NCBI GenBank assembly: GCA_002842755.1
Contig: PHDU01000010.1
Coordinates: 1-64,000, forward strand
Direction: 5' to 3'
DNA: 64,000 nt
Source: Bacteroidetes bacterium HGW-Bacteroidetes-1
GTDB lineage: Bacteria > Bacteroidota > Bacteroidia > Bacteroidales > F082
Shown: positions 24,182-33,306 of the stretch, one piece after another
Layout of the letters: each line of letters begins with the position of its first letter
Position numbering within the stretch: the first letter of the stretch is position 1
Position numbers and translations under genes: made by a program
The notes under the pieces: generated by a model
What the model was told of the DNA's origin: nothing
The model's input: the letters and a program-made list of their open reading frames with translations, nothing else
Databases searched by the model: none

Positions 24182-24415
24182 TTGTTTATTATTGTCATAC
24201 AAACAACTGATCATGAAACTGGCTCTTATCCCCCCCCCCCCACTGGAGGCTGTGTTTGTTTAGCTAATGCAGGCTGGATTGATATCTTGTATGATTCTGT
24301 TTCAGGTCAAAGTATTTGTCATGATCGATTTGATGTCATCCTGGTTGATGGGCAGTTTAAGTTTTGTTGCACAACAAAATACATTTTTCTGTTAGGGAAG
24401 AATAAGTTCGACTAA
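24182..24415 (+). CDS. Small Cys-rich ORF carrying a C12 tract, start frame uncertain
   Basis: The open frame reaches 24415, and its downstream part encodes TGGCVCLANAGWIDI, then LYDSVSGQSICHD and KFCCTTKYIF, with five Cys. In the frame as written the only upstream start is a TTG at 24182. An ATG at 24213 (MKLALI) runs into the tract 24230-24241 in another frame and stops soon after; with 10 or 13 C it would read into the Cys-rich frame. An ATG at 24176 gives only MRIVYYCHTNN. The ORF may therefore be a phase-variable or truncated secreted peptide related in kind, not clearly in sequence, to the four-Cys peptide downstream. I do not recognise a family, and it could also be non-coding. Confidence 0.35.
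   Translation: MFIIVIQTTDHETGSYPPPPTGGCVCLANAGWIDILYDSVSGQSICHDRFDVILVDGQFKFCCTTKYIFLLGKNKFD
24230..24241. repeat. Homopolymer tract of 12 C
   Basis: Twelve C follow ...CTCTTAT and precede ACTGGAGG. The tract lies 18 bp after the ATG at 24213 and 2.0 kb from the G16 tract of the methyltransferase gene. The window is otherwise poor in long G/C runs. Confidence 0.95.
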
Positions 24416-24418
24416 TTG

Positions 24419-24455
24419 AAGCCACTACTCATACAAATTGTTTTGGTGGTGGCTT
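24419..24455. terminator. Hairpin after small Cys-rich ORF
   Basis: AAGCCACTAC (24419-24428) pairs with GTGGTGGCTT (24446-24455), with one G-T pair and a 17-nt loop. No U-run follows, so termination is uncertain. It lies directly after the stop codon of the preceding small ORF. Confidence 0.45.
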
Positions 24456-24565
24456 AAAAGAAATACAATCTTAATTCAATATTTGGTCATTGAGATAAAA
24501 TATATCAATTCCCGCATAAAATTAATGTTTATTCAATCAAAATGGAAATTTAAAACAATTGAGAA

Positions 24566-24760
24566 ATGAAAAATTACCTTATATTTATTACATTTTTAGG
24601 CTTATTCCTTATTGGTATTCCTAAAATTGCAGATGCAGCGGAACCCTGTACAGTCAAGAAAATTGTTTGTGCGAGTGGAGTAATTCATTATGCAATAATT
24701 TGTGACGCTTATGATGAAATTACTTGGAGTGATCTATTATGTGGCTCAGTCGATGAATAA
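24566..24760 (+). CDS. Small secreted four-cysteine peptide
   Basis: The 64-codon ORF starts with a clear signal peptide (MKNYLIFITFLGLFLIG..., cleavage after IADA at residue 24), leaving a mature peptide of about 40 residues with four Cys at 28, 35, 46 and 59 and an acidic C terminus (GSVDE). I do not recognise a family. It recalls the short signal-bearing peptides, such as the NVEALA group, that Bacteroidota encode near transport genes, but the signature residues of that group are absent. It lies 158 bp before a GLPGLI protein and a TonB-receptor-like barrel, all on the same strand, so it may be the cargo or ligand of that pair. Two disulphides are possible. Confidence 0.65.
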   Translation: MKNYLIFITFLGLFLIGIPKIADAAEPCTVKKIVCASGVIHYAIICDAYDEITWSDLLCGSVDE

Positions 24761-24917
24761 TAGCTATATGATAAGTATTCAATAAATTATAGATTTGCTT
24801 CTTCAAACTTTGTTAGAAGGAGCAAATCTTTAAATACTGAGTATTTGTTTATTTATTTACACCTTTCTAATCAGTATTATAAATTTAACTCATTGTTTAC
24901 TGTAATAAAATAATTAG

Positions 24918-25766
24918 ATGACAAATTATAAAACCAAAATATCTCAGATATTGTTAGCTTCTATGCTATTTTTTTCAGCACCTGTTGTCGGCCAGTTTTT
25001 TGATTTACCTGGAAAAACACTGGGAAAAGCTGAATTGATTGCTACTTATTCTTTCAATTGGCGTGAAGATTCATTGAACCTCAAATTTCCCAGGCAAGAA
25101 GATATGCTGCTAATGCTTGGAAATAACATGAGCATGTTCATGAGTTTGAATTTTTATAATAATAATCAGGAAGGAAGAAAATATGAGCAAGAGGGGCGAT
25201 TAGATGAATATTTAAGCCTTCCCTACGACAAAAGATACCGAACCAGATTCTCCTATACGATTTATAAAAATTTTCCAGCTGGAAAAATACTTTATCGGGA
25301 CAATGTGATGGGTAATTTTTTGCAATATGAGGAAGATTTAAATGCATTCAGCTGGGTAATAAGCAATGAAACATCAACTATATCAGACTATAAAGTGCAA
25401 AAAGCCAGTGTAAATTATGGAGGCAGAAATTGGGTTGCCTGGTACTGCACTGACTTGCCATTTAGCGATGGACCATACAAATTCAGGGGTTTACCAGGCT
25501 TGATTGTAAAACTTTATGATACACAAAAACACTATGAATTTGAGCTTGTGTTTATAGGAAAACCAGAAAAAGAAACGCTATTAGAATTATCTGAAAGAGA
25601 TTGGGTAACAACAAGTAAAAAGAATTTTCTTAAAGCAGAAGATAGTTTTCGTGAAAATATTATCAGCAATGCCAAAAAAGCAGGACTTCCAAGTGCTGCA
25701 CAACAAACAGCAGCCAGAAATATGGCTAAACGAAACAATCCCATTGAGTTAGATCGAAATCCTTAA
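24918..25766 (+). CDS. GLPGLI family protein
   Basis: This 282-residue exported protein has a signal peptide of about 25 residues (ILLASMLFFSAPVVGQ). It contains the family's naming motif as GLPGLIVKLYDT near residue 194, preceded by VAWYCTDLPFSDGPYKF, the usual WYT-like segment before the motif. Members occur almost only in Bacteroidota, have unknown function and are very often followed by a TonB-receptor-like barrel, as here with 3 bp between the genes. A role in assembling or loading the outer-membrane partner is an inference. The C terminus is charged and low in structure (AKRNNPIELDRNP). Confidence 0.93.
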   Translation: MTNYKTKISQILLASMLFFSAPVVGQFFDLPGKTLGKAELIATYSFNWREDSLNLKFPRQEDMLLMLGNNMSMFMSLNFYNNNQEGRKYEQEGRLDEYLSLPYDKRYRTRFSYTIYKNFPAGKILYRDNVMGNFLQYEEDLNAFSWVISNETSTISDYKVQKASVNYGGRNWVAWYCTDLPFSDGPYKFRGLPGLIVKLYDTQKHYEFELVFIGKPEKETLLELSERDWVTTSKKNFLKAEDSFRENIISNAKKAGLPSAAQQTAARNMAKRNNPIELDRNP

Positions 25767-25769
25767 AAC

Positions 25770-28391
25770 ATGAGATTTGTAGTACTGCTTTTCTTATGGT
25801 CATTTTGTTTGAAAGGAGCTTTTGGACAAATTGTTTTGAGCGGTAAGATTTTAAATGAAAGTTTGGAACCTGTTCCATACATTAATATTTTAATCTATCC
25901 TACTGACTCTTCAGTTATCATAGCATACAGTATTTCCGATCTGGAAGGAAAATTCTCCGTCAAAGTTCAACATTTGGAAGACAGCATACGTGTCGAAACA
26001 AGTGCAATACATTACAAAAAAGAAAAAAGAGTAATTGCTAACCGATCTCAGGAAATACAGTTCGTTTTAAAAAATGATGTAAAAGCACTCGAAACATTCA
26101 CAGTGAGAGCATCTCCCATCGAAAGAAGAGGCGATACATTAAGTTATCTCGTGGGCTCATTTACCGAAAAAAGCGATCGTTCAATTGCAGATGTACTGCG
26201 CAGAATGCCAGGTATAGAGGTTGAACCAAGCGGTCAGATTCTTTATCAGGGTCTGCCAATACAGAAATTTTATATCGAAGGACTCGATTTGATGGACAGT
26301 AGATATGCGATGGTTAGCAATAATATGCCTCACCAATCAGTTGCAACAGTTGAAGTGCTTGAAAACCATCAGCCTATTCGTATCCTTGAAGAAAAAGTGA
26401 TCTCGCATCAAGCATCTCTAAACTTGAAACTTAAGAACAATATAATATCAACAGGTAAAGCGCATATAGGAGCGGGTATGTCGCCAGTTTTATGGGATGC
26501 GAATATCACACCAATGACATTTACCCGGAATCTGCAATTCCTTGCTTCCTATCAGACCAATAATATCGGAAAAGATATTTCTGCTCAGCTTAACAGCCAT
26601 GCTGTTTATGATCCACGAAAATCAATGCAACCGAACGACATGCCAGATATTTTAAATGTTCAAACAGTTAGCCCTCCACCTGATTTTGCTCCTTCTCGCT
26701 ATTTGAACAACGCAGTTCATCTTGCCAACATTAATGCACTTGCAAAATTGAACAACAGTTTTCAGCTTCGAGCCAATGTGTTCTATATCAATGATTTTCA
26801 AAGACAAGAAGCAAATGCGTCACATGCAATCTACACAGCTGAAGATACAGTAATTTTTCATGAAAAAGTTAATAATTCGCTTTTAAACAACTATTTACAG
26901 GCTGTCGTTACCCTTAGCAAAAATGTGAAAACGAATTATTTTGAAAATAAACTGAGCATAAAAACAAATCAAAGTTATGGCTTAGGGCAATTGATAAGAA
27001 ATACAGAACAGATTGAGCAAACGCTTGAAAAACCAATAAAAAGTATTTCTAACGAGTTCCATTCGATAATACCAATGGGTAAAAAACTGCTTGATGTTTC
27101 TTCGCACATTGCATTCAACAATAGCCCGCACCAACTATTGATCAATCCCGGAGTATTTCCTTCACTATTGAATGATGGACAAGGCTATGAAACACTTCTT
27201 CAATCCTTAAAAACGCGAGGATTTTTTACAGAAAACTCAATCGGTTTGTTTTATGAATTCAAAGGCTTTGTCATCACCCAAAGGACAGGATTTGCTATTC
27301 ACAATCAAAAATTATTTTCGTCTATCGAAATTGATGGCAGAGCAGCTTCCACAGATTTCGAAAACAACCAAAATACTTTCAATGCTCAAACATATTTGCA
27401 AACAGAAGCTCAGTACAGAAAAAAATCTTTTACATTTAAGCTTAATTTGCCAATTGTTTATCAGAGTCTTCGAATCGAGGACAGAATATCTGATCAAGGA
27501 CAATCTTTGAATCGTCTTTTTTTCAGACCTCGGCTGTTTGTCCAATACAAATTCAAGGGCTTTTGGGAAGCGTCTGCTACATGGAGTCATTCAAACAATT
27601 ATGGCAATATTGATGGTATTAATTATGCATATATTCTTAAGTCGTACCGATATTTGAGTCAGAATAATGCAGCGGTTGATGTTAATTCAAGGAATATATT
27701 TGGTTTTCAGCTAAAACATTCAAATGCCATAACTTCCTTTTTCAATTCGCTTGCTTTTCAATACGTTAATGCCAGTAGCAATTTGTTGTACAACAATTCC
27801 CTTGATGGCAATGGTGCTTCAATTATAACAGCTGCTTACCTGCCAAATCATAATCAGTATGTCAGATTGCACATAAATTCAAGCAAATACATTCCTGTCT
27901 TACACTGCACTTTTAGTATAAAGGCAGAAGCAAGTCAGCAAAGTGGCATCATGAGGGTGAATGATAAAACTTTTGATACCCGAAATCGTTTTTATAACCT
28001 GAACCCTTATTTTTTGTATCGTTTTAAGCATTGGCTGAATATTGATTACGGAATAGAATTTCAGTATTTCCAAAACTATATTGCTGCAAATAAAATTGTT
28101 CATACGGATATGATCAAGCAAAACCTGAATCTGTATTTTTATCCAAAATCAAACCAAATGTTGAGTTTGTCGTTTGAATATTACGAATACAAAAACGAAA
28201 AGGATTATTTTATGGATTTTGTTTATCGTTATACGCTCACAAAAAGCAAGATAGATTTAGAATTGAAATGGTTGAATATCTTTAATTCTACTTTTTATAC
28301 CACCTATCAGGTTTTTTCCAATTCAATAATAGAATCTACTTACTTGCTGAATCCCAACCGTATACTTATCTCAGTCAGTTTTGGTTTTTAA
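25770..28391 (+). CDS. TonB-receptor-like outer-membrane beta-barrel with regulatory-like N-terminal domain
   Basis: The 873-residue protein has a signal peptide ending FGQ (about residue 20), then a carboxypeptidase-regulatory-like domain (about 22-110: VLSGKILNESLEPVPYINIL). A plug-like region with SIADVLRRMPGIEVEPSGQILYQGLPIQKFYIEGLD follows, then a long beta-barrel ending in ILISVSFGF. It lacks an obvious TonB box and SusC signatures, as is usual for the barrels paired with GLPGLI proteins. It is translationally close to the GLPGLI gene (3 bp). It may export or import a peptide or siderophore-like ligand; the nearby secreted Cys peptide makes a peptide ligand attractive but unproven. Confidence 0.87.
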   Translation: MRFVVLLFLWSFCLKGAFGQIVLSGKILNESLEPVPYINILIYPTDSSVIIAYSISDLEGKFSVKVQHLEDSIRVETSAIHYKKEKRVIANRSQEIQFVLKNDVKALETFTVRASPIERRGDTLSYLVGSFTEKSDRSIADVLRRMPGIEVEPSGQILYQGLPIQKFYIEGLDLMDSRYAMVSNNMPHQSVATVEVLENHQPIRILEEKVISHQASLNLKLKNNIISTGKAHIGAGMSPVLWDANITPMTFTRNLQFLASYQTNNIGKDISAQLNSHAVYDPRKSMQPNDMPDILNVQTVSPPPDFAPSRYLNNAVHLANINALAKLNNSFQLRANVFYINDFQRQEANASHAIYTAEDTVIFHEKVNNSLLNNYLQAVVTLSKNVKTNYFENKLSIKTNQSYGLGQLIRNTEQIEQTLEKPIKSISNEFHSIIPMGKKLLDVSSHIAFNNSPHQLLINPGVFPSLLNDGQGYETLLQSLKTRGFFTENSIGLFYEFKGFVITQRTGFAIHNQKLFSSIEIDGRAASTDFENNQNTFNAQTYLQTEAQYRKKSFTFKLNLPIVYQSLRIEDRISDQGQSLNRLFFRPRLFVQYKFKGFWEASATWSHSNNYGNIDGINYAYILKSYRYLSQNNAAVDVNSRNIFGFQLKHSNAITSFFNSLAFQYVNASSNLLYNNSLDGNGASIITAAYLPNHNQYVRLHINSSKYIPVLHCTFSIKAEASQQSGIMRVNDKTFDTRNRFYNLNPYFLYRFKHWLNIDYGIEFQYFQNYIAANKIVHTDMIKQNLNLYFYPKSNQMLSLSFEYYEYKNEKDYFMDFVYRYTLTKSKIDLELKWLNIFNSTFYTTYQVFSNSIIESTYLLNPNRILISVSFGF

Positions 28392-28648
28392 AAACACTTT
28401 ACAAATCCATATGTAGTCTCAATAAAATAATCTTCTTTCCTGCCCTGCTTTACAGCCATTGCATCACCTTCCAGAAAAACACCCAAACTCTCATTGGGTT
28501 TCCAAAAAAGTTTGAATTTTATATAGTACAAATCTAACATTAACCTTTTCTTCAAATAAAGCTGATGATTTGAGCATGATTTCTGCATCTCTAATTTTGG
28601 CAGTGAATCCAAGCCTAAATTCAAAACTTTGTTTATATACAAAATCAC
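28388..28648 (-). pseudogene. Possible C-terminal remnant of an outer-membrane barrel
   Basis: The 86-codon frame ends with alternating residues typical of barrel strands (LDLYYIKFKLFWKP, SLGVFLEGDAMAVKQG, YFIETTYGFV) and an aromatic near the C terminus, but it has no signal peptide and no family match that I know. It overlaps the 3' end of the convergent barrel gene by 4 bp. It may be the decayed end of a barrel gene or a chance frame. Confidence 0.25.
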
Positions 28649-28865
28649 ACCTGTAAGTTAGGCAACAGGAATTGAATTTGCAAATGGCACAAATGAAAGT
28701 ATTTGCAGGAAAAACAGTTTATGTATAAGAAATCTTTTGAAATTATTCTTCCTTAGGAGCATAAAAAAAGGAATTAAGATACCTTGCGTTAATTCTGTGG
28801 CCCGTCTTTAATCGATAAAAGATTTCTGACAAAGTATTTTTATCATACCTCCACGAAAATAATTT

Positions 28866-30092
28866 TCACTTATATCTGCCAGCGCAAACGACATACTGTT
28901 TTCCGTCGCTGGCGTTCGAAAGCTTATAGTAAGTGGTTTTATAATACAAGCCACTTTGATCTGGTTTTGTGTAAATATAATCTTCCCAGCCGGTGCCATG
29001 TGCCAATGCACCACGAATGATTTCATCCCGAAAGGCTTTTCCGGCAGCATCTGTTTTCCCTTTAAAATTTACTCCAACCAGTAATAAATTTGTTGCATGA
29101 GCCCGCATGGTAACGGTAGTGTCGTATGCAAAAGCGTAAAGCGATGGGTTTACAGGATCGATGTAGGGAGCTTGACCTGAGTTGATTTTAGCAATGGTTC
29201 CCGGAGCGTCATTCTCGAGATTTGATGCAGTAGTGTTTACAAGGTCAATTACCATTTGTTCGGTTATGTTGTCCTCAATGTGCTGGATAACATGGTACTT
29301 GTTAAGAATCTTTTCATACACACTACTACCGTCCTCGGTTTTATCCATTTTAAAATTGTCGAGTACCGACTGAAAATACTCAATCAGATCGTCAGAAGTA
29401 TTGATGTTAAATGCGAAATAAAGTTGTGTTACCTGCAGTGTGTATGCGATGTCGAAATCTTCTTTATCATAGCCCATTGAGGCAATAGTCAGATCATGTC
29501 CAACCTCGGAATAAGCCATACAGTCGAACATTCCGCTTACCAGACCTTCGTACAAACTTTTTAAGCTATTCACTTCGATGAGCATAGATGGAGGAACGCC
29601 CAAATTGGTCAACTGCGCTATATTGCTGTAGCCTGCAATAACTCCAATGGTGTGAGTTGCCAAATCGGCTGCATTGGTGATCTCAATCTGTTGAGATTTC
29701 AATGCAATGATTACATCTTTTTGCGGGGCTATTGGACCAACCCATTTAAAAAGATGCTCCCTATCAGGAATTCGGACCATCGAGAACAACATGGTATTGG
29801 CTTCATTTAATGTTTTCTGATAAGCCGTTTCCCATTCATTTAATTCCAGTGAAATTTCGTTGGAGCTAACATTCATATTTGTGAGCAATCCATAAAAAAT
29901 ATCAACAGAAACGCCATAAATTCCAACTTCTTCTTCATAGTTGAACGGCGGATAATTTTCTGTCAAAAACTTCATGGCTTCTATTTCCTGCGTATAATTA
30001 TCAGTAGAATTATTGCTTTTCTTACATCCCGTTAAGAGGCATGAGATCATAAGAGCGACAATGGACAATTTCAATATTATGTTTGCTTTCAT
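28866..30092 (-). CDS. Solute-binding-protein family 3 lipoprotein fused to a Cache domain
   Basis: This 408-residue lipoprotein (LLTGC, Cys23) begins with a periplasmic solute-binding domain of family 3 (about residues 35-265): LTENYPPFNYEE, SMVRIPDREHLFKWVGPIAPQ, HTIGVIAGYSNIAQL. A C-terminal single-Cache type 2 domain follows (about 275-408) with YAFAYDTTVTMRAHATNLLLVGVNF and HGTGWEDYIYTKPDQSG and ending YVVCAGRYK. This pairing is normally seen as the sensor part of chemoreceptors or histidine kinases, yet here there is no membrane helix or kinase, only a lipid anchor. No ABC permease gene is nearby. It may bind amino-acid or organic-acid ligands and pass them to an unlinked partner. Confidence 0.85.
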   Translation of the reverse strand: MKANIILKLSIVALMISCLLTGCKKSNNSTDNYTQEIEAMKFLTENYPPFNYEEEVGIYGVSVDIFYGLLTNMNVSSNEISLELNEWETAYQKTLNEANTMLFSMVRIPDREHLFKWVGPIAPQKDVIIALKSQQIEITNAADLATHTIGVIAGYSNIAQLTNLGVPPSMLIEVNSLKSLYEGLVSGMFDCMAYSEVGHDLTIASMGYDKEDFDIAYTLQVTQLYFAFNINTSDDLIEYFQSVLDNFKMDKTEDGSSVYEKILNKYHVIQHIEDNITEQMVIDLVNTTASNLENDAPGTIAKINSGQAPYIDPVNPSLYAFAYDTTVTMRAHATNLLLVGVNFKGKTDAAGKAFRDEIIRGALAHGTGWEDYIYTKPDQSGLYYKTTYYKLSNASDGKQYVVCAGRYK

Positions 30093-30410
30093 ACTTCAGG
30101 TGTTCATAGAGATTCAAAATTACTTTGACAAATATACTGCACTTTTAATATTTTAATTCCCCGTCTACTTTAAAAGTGAATGAAATCAAATCAAAGTATG
30201 CAGCATTGCATAAAGCAGATGATGGTAAAAAAGAGGTGCCTGACGTTATTCTTCATAAGTAGTAAATTTCTAAAAAAACAAAAAAAGAACCAAGTCACTT
30301 AAGTCATAAAACATTATAATTAAAGCTAAAAAACAACAAACAGGTTTCAAAGTTCTATCTTTGTAGCCTTTATAATTTCTACTATTTTTCTATAAAATAA
30401 TCTTAAATCA
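30093..30410. other. Divergent intergenic region
   Basis: This 318-bp AT-rich gap separates the divergently transcribed Cache lipoprotein and metallopeptidase genes. The plus-strand -7 box at 30356-30363 is the only clear signal. I see no ORF or RNA gene. Confidence 0.5.
30356..30363 (+). promoter_or_regulatory. Probable -7 promoter box of metallopeptidase gene
   Basis: TATCTTTG is a perfect TAnnTTTG box, 47 bp before the metallopeptidase ATG. A good -33 TTG is not evident, so confidence is moderate. Confidence 0.45.
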
Positions 30411-31256
30411 ATGCGTTGGACAGGAAGAAGACAGAGCACGAATGTTGAAGACCATCGTGGTATGAGTGCCAAAAGGGTTGCAGGTGTTGGCGGCATTGGA
30501 GCCCTTATCATCGGTGTGATTATTTACCTTGCTGGGGGTGATCCTTCGGAGATATTTAATGCACTTCAAACAGACACCAACCAACAAATTGAGTATCAGG
30601 CAACAGAACAAGATGAACAGCTTGCCTAATTTGTTTCGGTTGTACTGGCCGACACAGAGGATGTATGGGATAGCCTTTTCAGGGCAGGAGGCGAAAATTA
30701 CATTGCGCCAAAACTGGTACTTTTTTCGAATGAAATTCAATCGGCTTGTGGAGTTGCAGGTTCATCAACAGGGCCCTTTTATTGCTCAGGCGACTCAAAA
30801 GTGTATATTGATCTGGGTTTTCTGGAAGAATTGCAACGAAAACTGGGTGCACAGGGCGATTTTGCTCAGGCTTACATTTTAGCGCATGAAGTGGGCCATC
30901 ATGTGCAAAATCTTCTTGGTACATTGGACAAGGTACACAGTATGAATGGAAAAGTAAGTGAAGAAGAATACAATGAGCTTATGGTTCGGCTTGAATTACA
31001 GGCTGACTTTCTTGCAGGCGTTTGGGCACATCATGCCCAGCGGATGAAGAACATTCTGGAGAGTGGTGACATTGAAGAAGCAATGAATGCCGCCGGAGCA
31101 GTTGGTGATGATCGTATTCAGATGAAAATGCAAGGCTATGTTGTTCCTGACTCCTTCGCACACGGCACATCCAAACAACGTATGCGCTGGTTTAGGAAAG
31201 GGTTTGAAACCGGCTACATTCGCCAGGGAAAAACATTTGAAGCGAGGAATTTATAA
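30411..31256 (+). pseudogene. Neutral zinc metallopeptidase (YpfJ-like) broken by an in-frame TAA
   Basis: One reading frame from 30411 to 31256 would encode a 281-residue membrane-anchored neutral zinc metallopeptidase: MRWTGRRQSTNVEDHRG, one membrane helix (VGGIGALIIGVIIYLAG), ACGVAGSSTGPFYCSGD, the zinc site HEVGHH (His159, Glu160, His163), and DFLAGVWAHHAQ. The codon at 30627-30629 is TAA, between EQLA and FVSVVLADTEDVW, where family members carry an ordinary residue such as Lys or Glu; a single base change would explain it. The frame is intact on both sides, with no other defect. It is therefore a very young pseudogene, a sequencing error or, least likely, a recoded stop. A re-start after the stop would lose the membrane anchor but keep the catalytic domain. 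Confidence 0.88.
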
Positions 31257-31592
31257 AAATCCGGACTCCCTTCACCAATAATTCATTTCTAGTATCAAAG
31301 TCACTGGTTGCGAACGATTTACTATTCAACAGAAGGGGTGTATTGTCTTCAAGGCTGACTGCTATTCATTTCAAATTCAGGTTTATGGCTCATGTCTGGA
31401 TGCTCAAAATACAAAACAAAGGCATTATGAAGAAGCCCTAATTTAGTATTGGATTATTAAAGCCACTAAAATCAGTAAAAATATAAAAATGACTCCCCAA
31501 AATTGGTTGTTTTTAGGTTGATAAAGTTGTATTTTTGAGTGGTTAAATAACAGGTAAAATCTGGTTTTAGAAATACCCTAAATACAGTAATT
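31257..31592. other. Intergenic region upstream of tandem SBP lipoprotein
   Basis: These 336 bp contain no ORF of note. The only signal I can support is the promoter at 31507-31537 for the downstream gene. Confidence 0.5.
31507..31537 (+). promoter_or_regulatory. Bacteroidota-type promoter of tandem SBP lipoprotein gene
   Basis: TTG at 31507-31509 and TATTTTTG at 31530-31537 are separated by 20 bp, matching the TTG-N19-20-TAnnTTTG consensus. The start codon is 56 bp downstream. Confidence 0.6.
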
Positions 31593-33065
31593 ATGAAAAC
31601 CAAACTCTTTTTAATTTCCATTTTAACAATGGTGGTATTGCTTGCCTTGAACAGCTGTAAAAAAGACAGTTCAGAAAGTAATACCATTCAAGTTTCAGGC
31701 GTTGAGTTCAAGCCTAACTACTTTATTGAAGATGGTGAAATTGTTGGGATCGATGCAGATATTGCTGCCAAAGCACTGCAAAATGCAGGTGTTGATTGCA
31801 ATATGAGCATGTCTGATTCTTGGCAGATTGCTTATGATGCAACCATAAACGGGACAAACAAGGCACTCTTGACAACAGCTTATACCCTCGAACGAAAAGA
31901 TCTTTTCAAATGGGCAGGTCCCACAAGTCAGGGAATGTATGGAATATTTGAAAAGGGAAACTCAGGGTATGTATATCCCCTGGCCATTGAAGAATGCAGA
32001 CTGCTTCCACCCATCGCAGTAGTAAGAAATTGGATGGAGACAATAACCCTTGAAAATCTTGGTTTCAATAATCTGGTTTATTACGAGACTTACAACGAAG
32101 CTTTAGACGCATTTATGAATGGTGACATAAGTTTTATAGCAAGCGATTTTTACCATTTGACATCAGAGCTTCCTTCAGGATATTTTATGAGCAATGTCAT
32201 GACAATAACACGATACCGCACTGTTTATTACTACATCGCCTTTTCCAAAGATGTAAGCGATGTGGTTGTTAATAAAGTTCAAAATGAGATAGAATCTTTG
32301 ATCAAGGATCAAAGCACGGTTGCAATTGTGAAGGAATACTTACCATTAATGCCCTCAGATTACATGCCGGGCACAATTCAGCTTTTTACTGAAGTTAGTC
32401 CCCCTTTCAACTATGGTACCGGCCAAGGAACTGAACGTAAAGTTGAAGGATCCTCTGTAGATATTGTGAATGAAATTCAGACAAGAACAGGGCATGTCAA
32501 CAAAATTAATCTGGGACTATGGAATGATGCATACGCAATAGCGCAGTACCTGCCAAATAGCGCAGTATTTACGACCGCCCGCACACCTGAACGCGAAGAT
32601 ATGTTTCAATGGGTGGGCCCGATTTCTTCAAGCAGAACCTATTTTTATACACTCGCCGCTTCAGGTTTGACCATTGAAACACTTGAACAAGCGAAAGCCC
32701 TTCAATCAATTTCTACGCCAAATGGCTGGTTCACACATGAGTTTCTTCTAAACAACAACTTCCAGAACATCGTTGCAACTTCGCGTACTTCAATGGAAGC
32801 GTTTAACCAATTGATTAGTGGAGAGGTTCAGGCGTTTCTTATGACAGATTTAGATGTGAAATGGCTTGCTGATATAAGCGAAGTGCCATTGAGTGATTTG
32901 GCCCAACATATGGAAGCATTAAATATTAAGGATTACATCGCATTCTCCCTCAATACACCTGCAAGTACTGTTCAACAGTGGCAAAATAATCTCGATGCCA
33001 TGAAAGCTGATGGCACATTCGAAACCATCTGGAATAAATGGTTTAATGGAGTTCCGATGCCTTGA
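31593..33065 (+). CDS. Lipoprotein with two tandem solute-binding family 3 domains
   Basis: The 490-residue lipoprotein (LALNSC, Cys22) consists of two family-3 solute-binding modules. The first (about 30-255) has PNYFIEDGEIVGIDADIAAKAL and RKDLFKWAGPTSQG; the second (about 260-490) has LFTEVSPPFNYGTGQG, SSVDIVNEIQTRTG and REDMFQWVGPISSS. Both carry the F-W-GP segment also seen in the Cache lipoprotein at 28866. In the first module the usual Arg-containing ligand clamp is hard to place, so it may bind a different ligand or none. No permease is encoded nearby, so this is probably a sensor or scavenging lipoprotein and not part of an ABC importer. Confidence 0.85.
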   Translation: MKTKLFLISILTMVVLLALNSCKKDSSESNTIQVSGVEFKPNYFIEDGEIVGIDADIAAKALQNAGVDCNMSMSDSWQIAYDATINGTNKALLTTAYTLERKDLFKWAGPTSQGMYGIFEKGNSGYVYPLAIEECRLLPPIAVVRNWMETITLENLGFNNLVYYETYNEALDAFMNGDISFIASDFYHLTSELPSGYFMSNVMTITRYRTVYYYIAFSKDVSDVVVNKVQNEIESLIKDQSTVAIVKEYLPLMPSDYMPGTIQLFTEVSPPFNYGTGQGTERKVEGSSVDIVNEIQTRTGHVNKINLGLWNDAYAIAQYLPNSAVFTTARTPEREDMFQWVGPISSSRTYFYTLAASGLTIETLEQAKALQSISTPNGWFTHEFLLNNNFQNIVATSRTSMEAFNQLISGEVQAFLMTDLDVKWLADISEVPLSDLAQHMEALNIKDYIAFSLNTPASTVQQWQNNLDAMKADGTFETIWNKWFNGVPMP

Positions 33066-33306
33066 TTTTTTCTAATATAGATGATTCTTATTGCCGTGAA
33101 TCGATACTTGGATTTGACAGGCATTGAGGATATTAATGGCATGAGGTAGATCAACGGCTAATTGATTTCAACTAAAGGATTTATTCTCAATGAATTGCTA
33201 TGATATTGCCTAATGTTTTTACTAAATCATTAACCTGATCCCAAAAATTTACAGCTACTTTCCCGAATTGCGTAAATTCACAAGTTGTTTTAATAATTAA
33301 TTTTTC

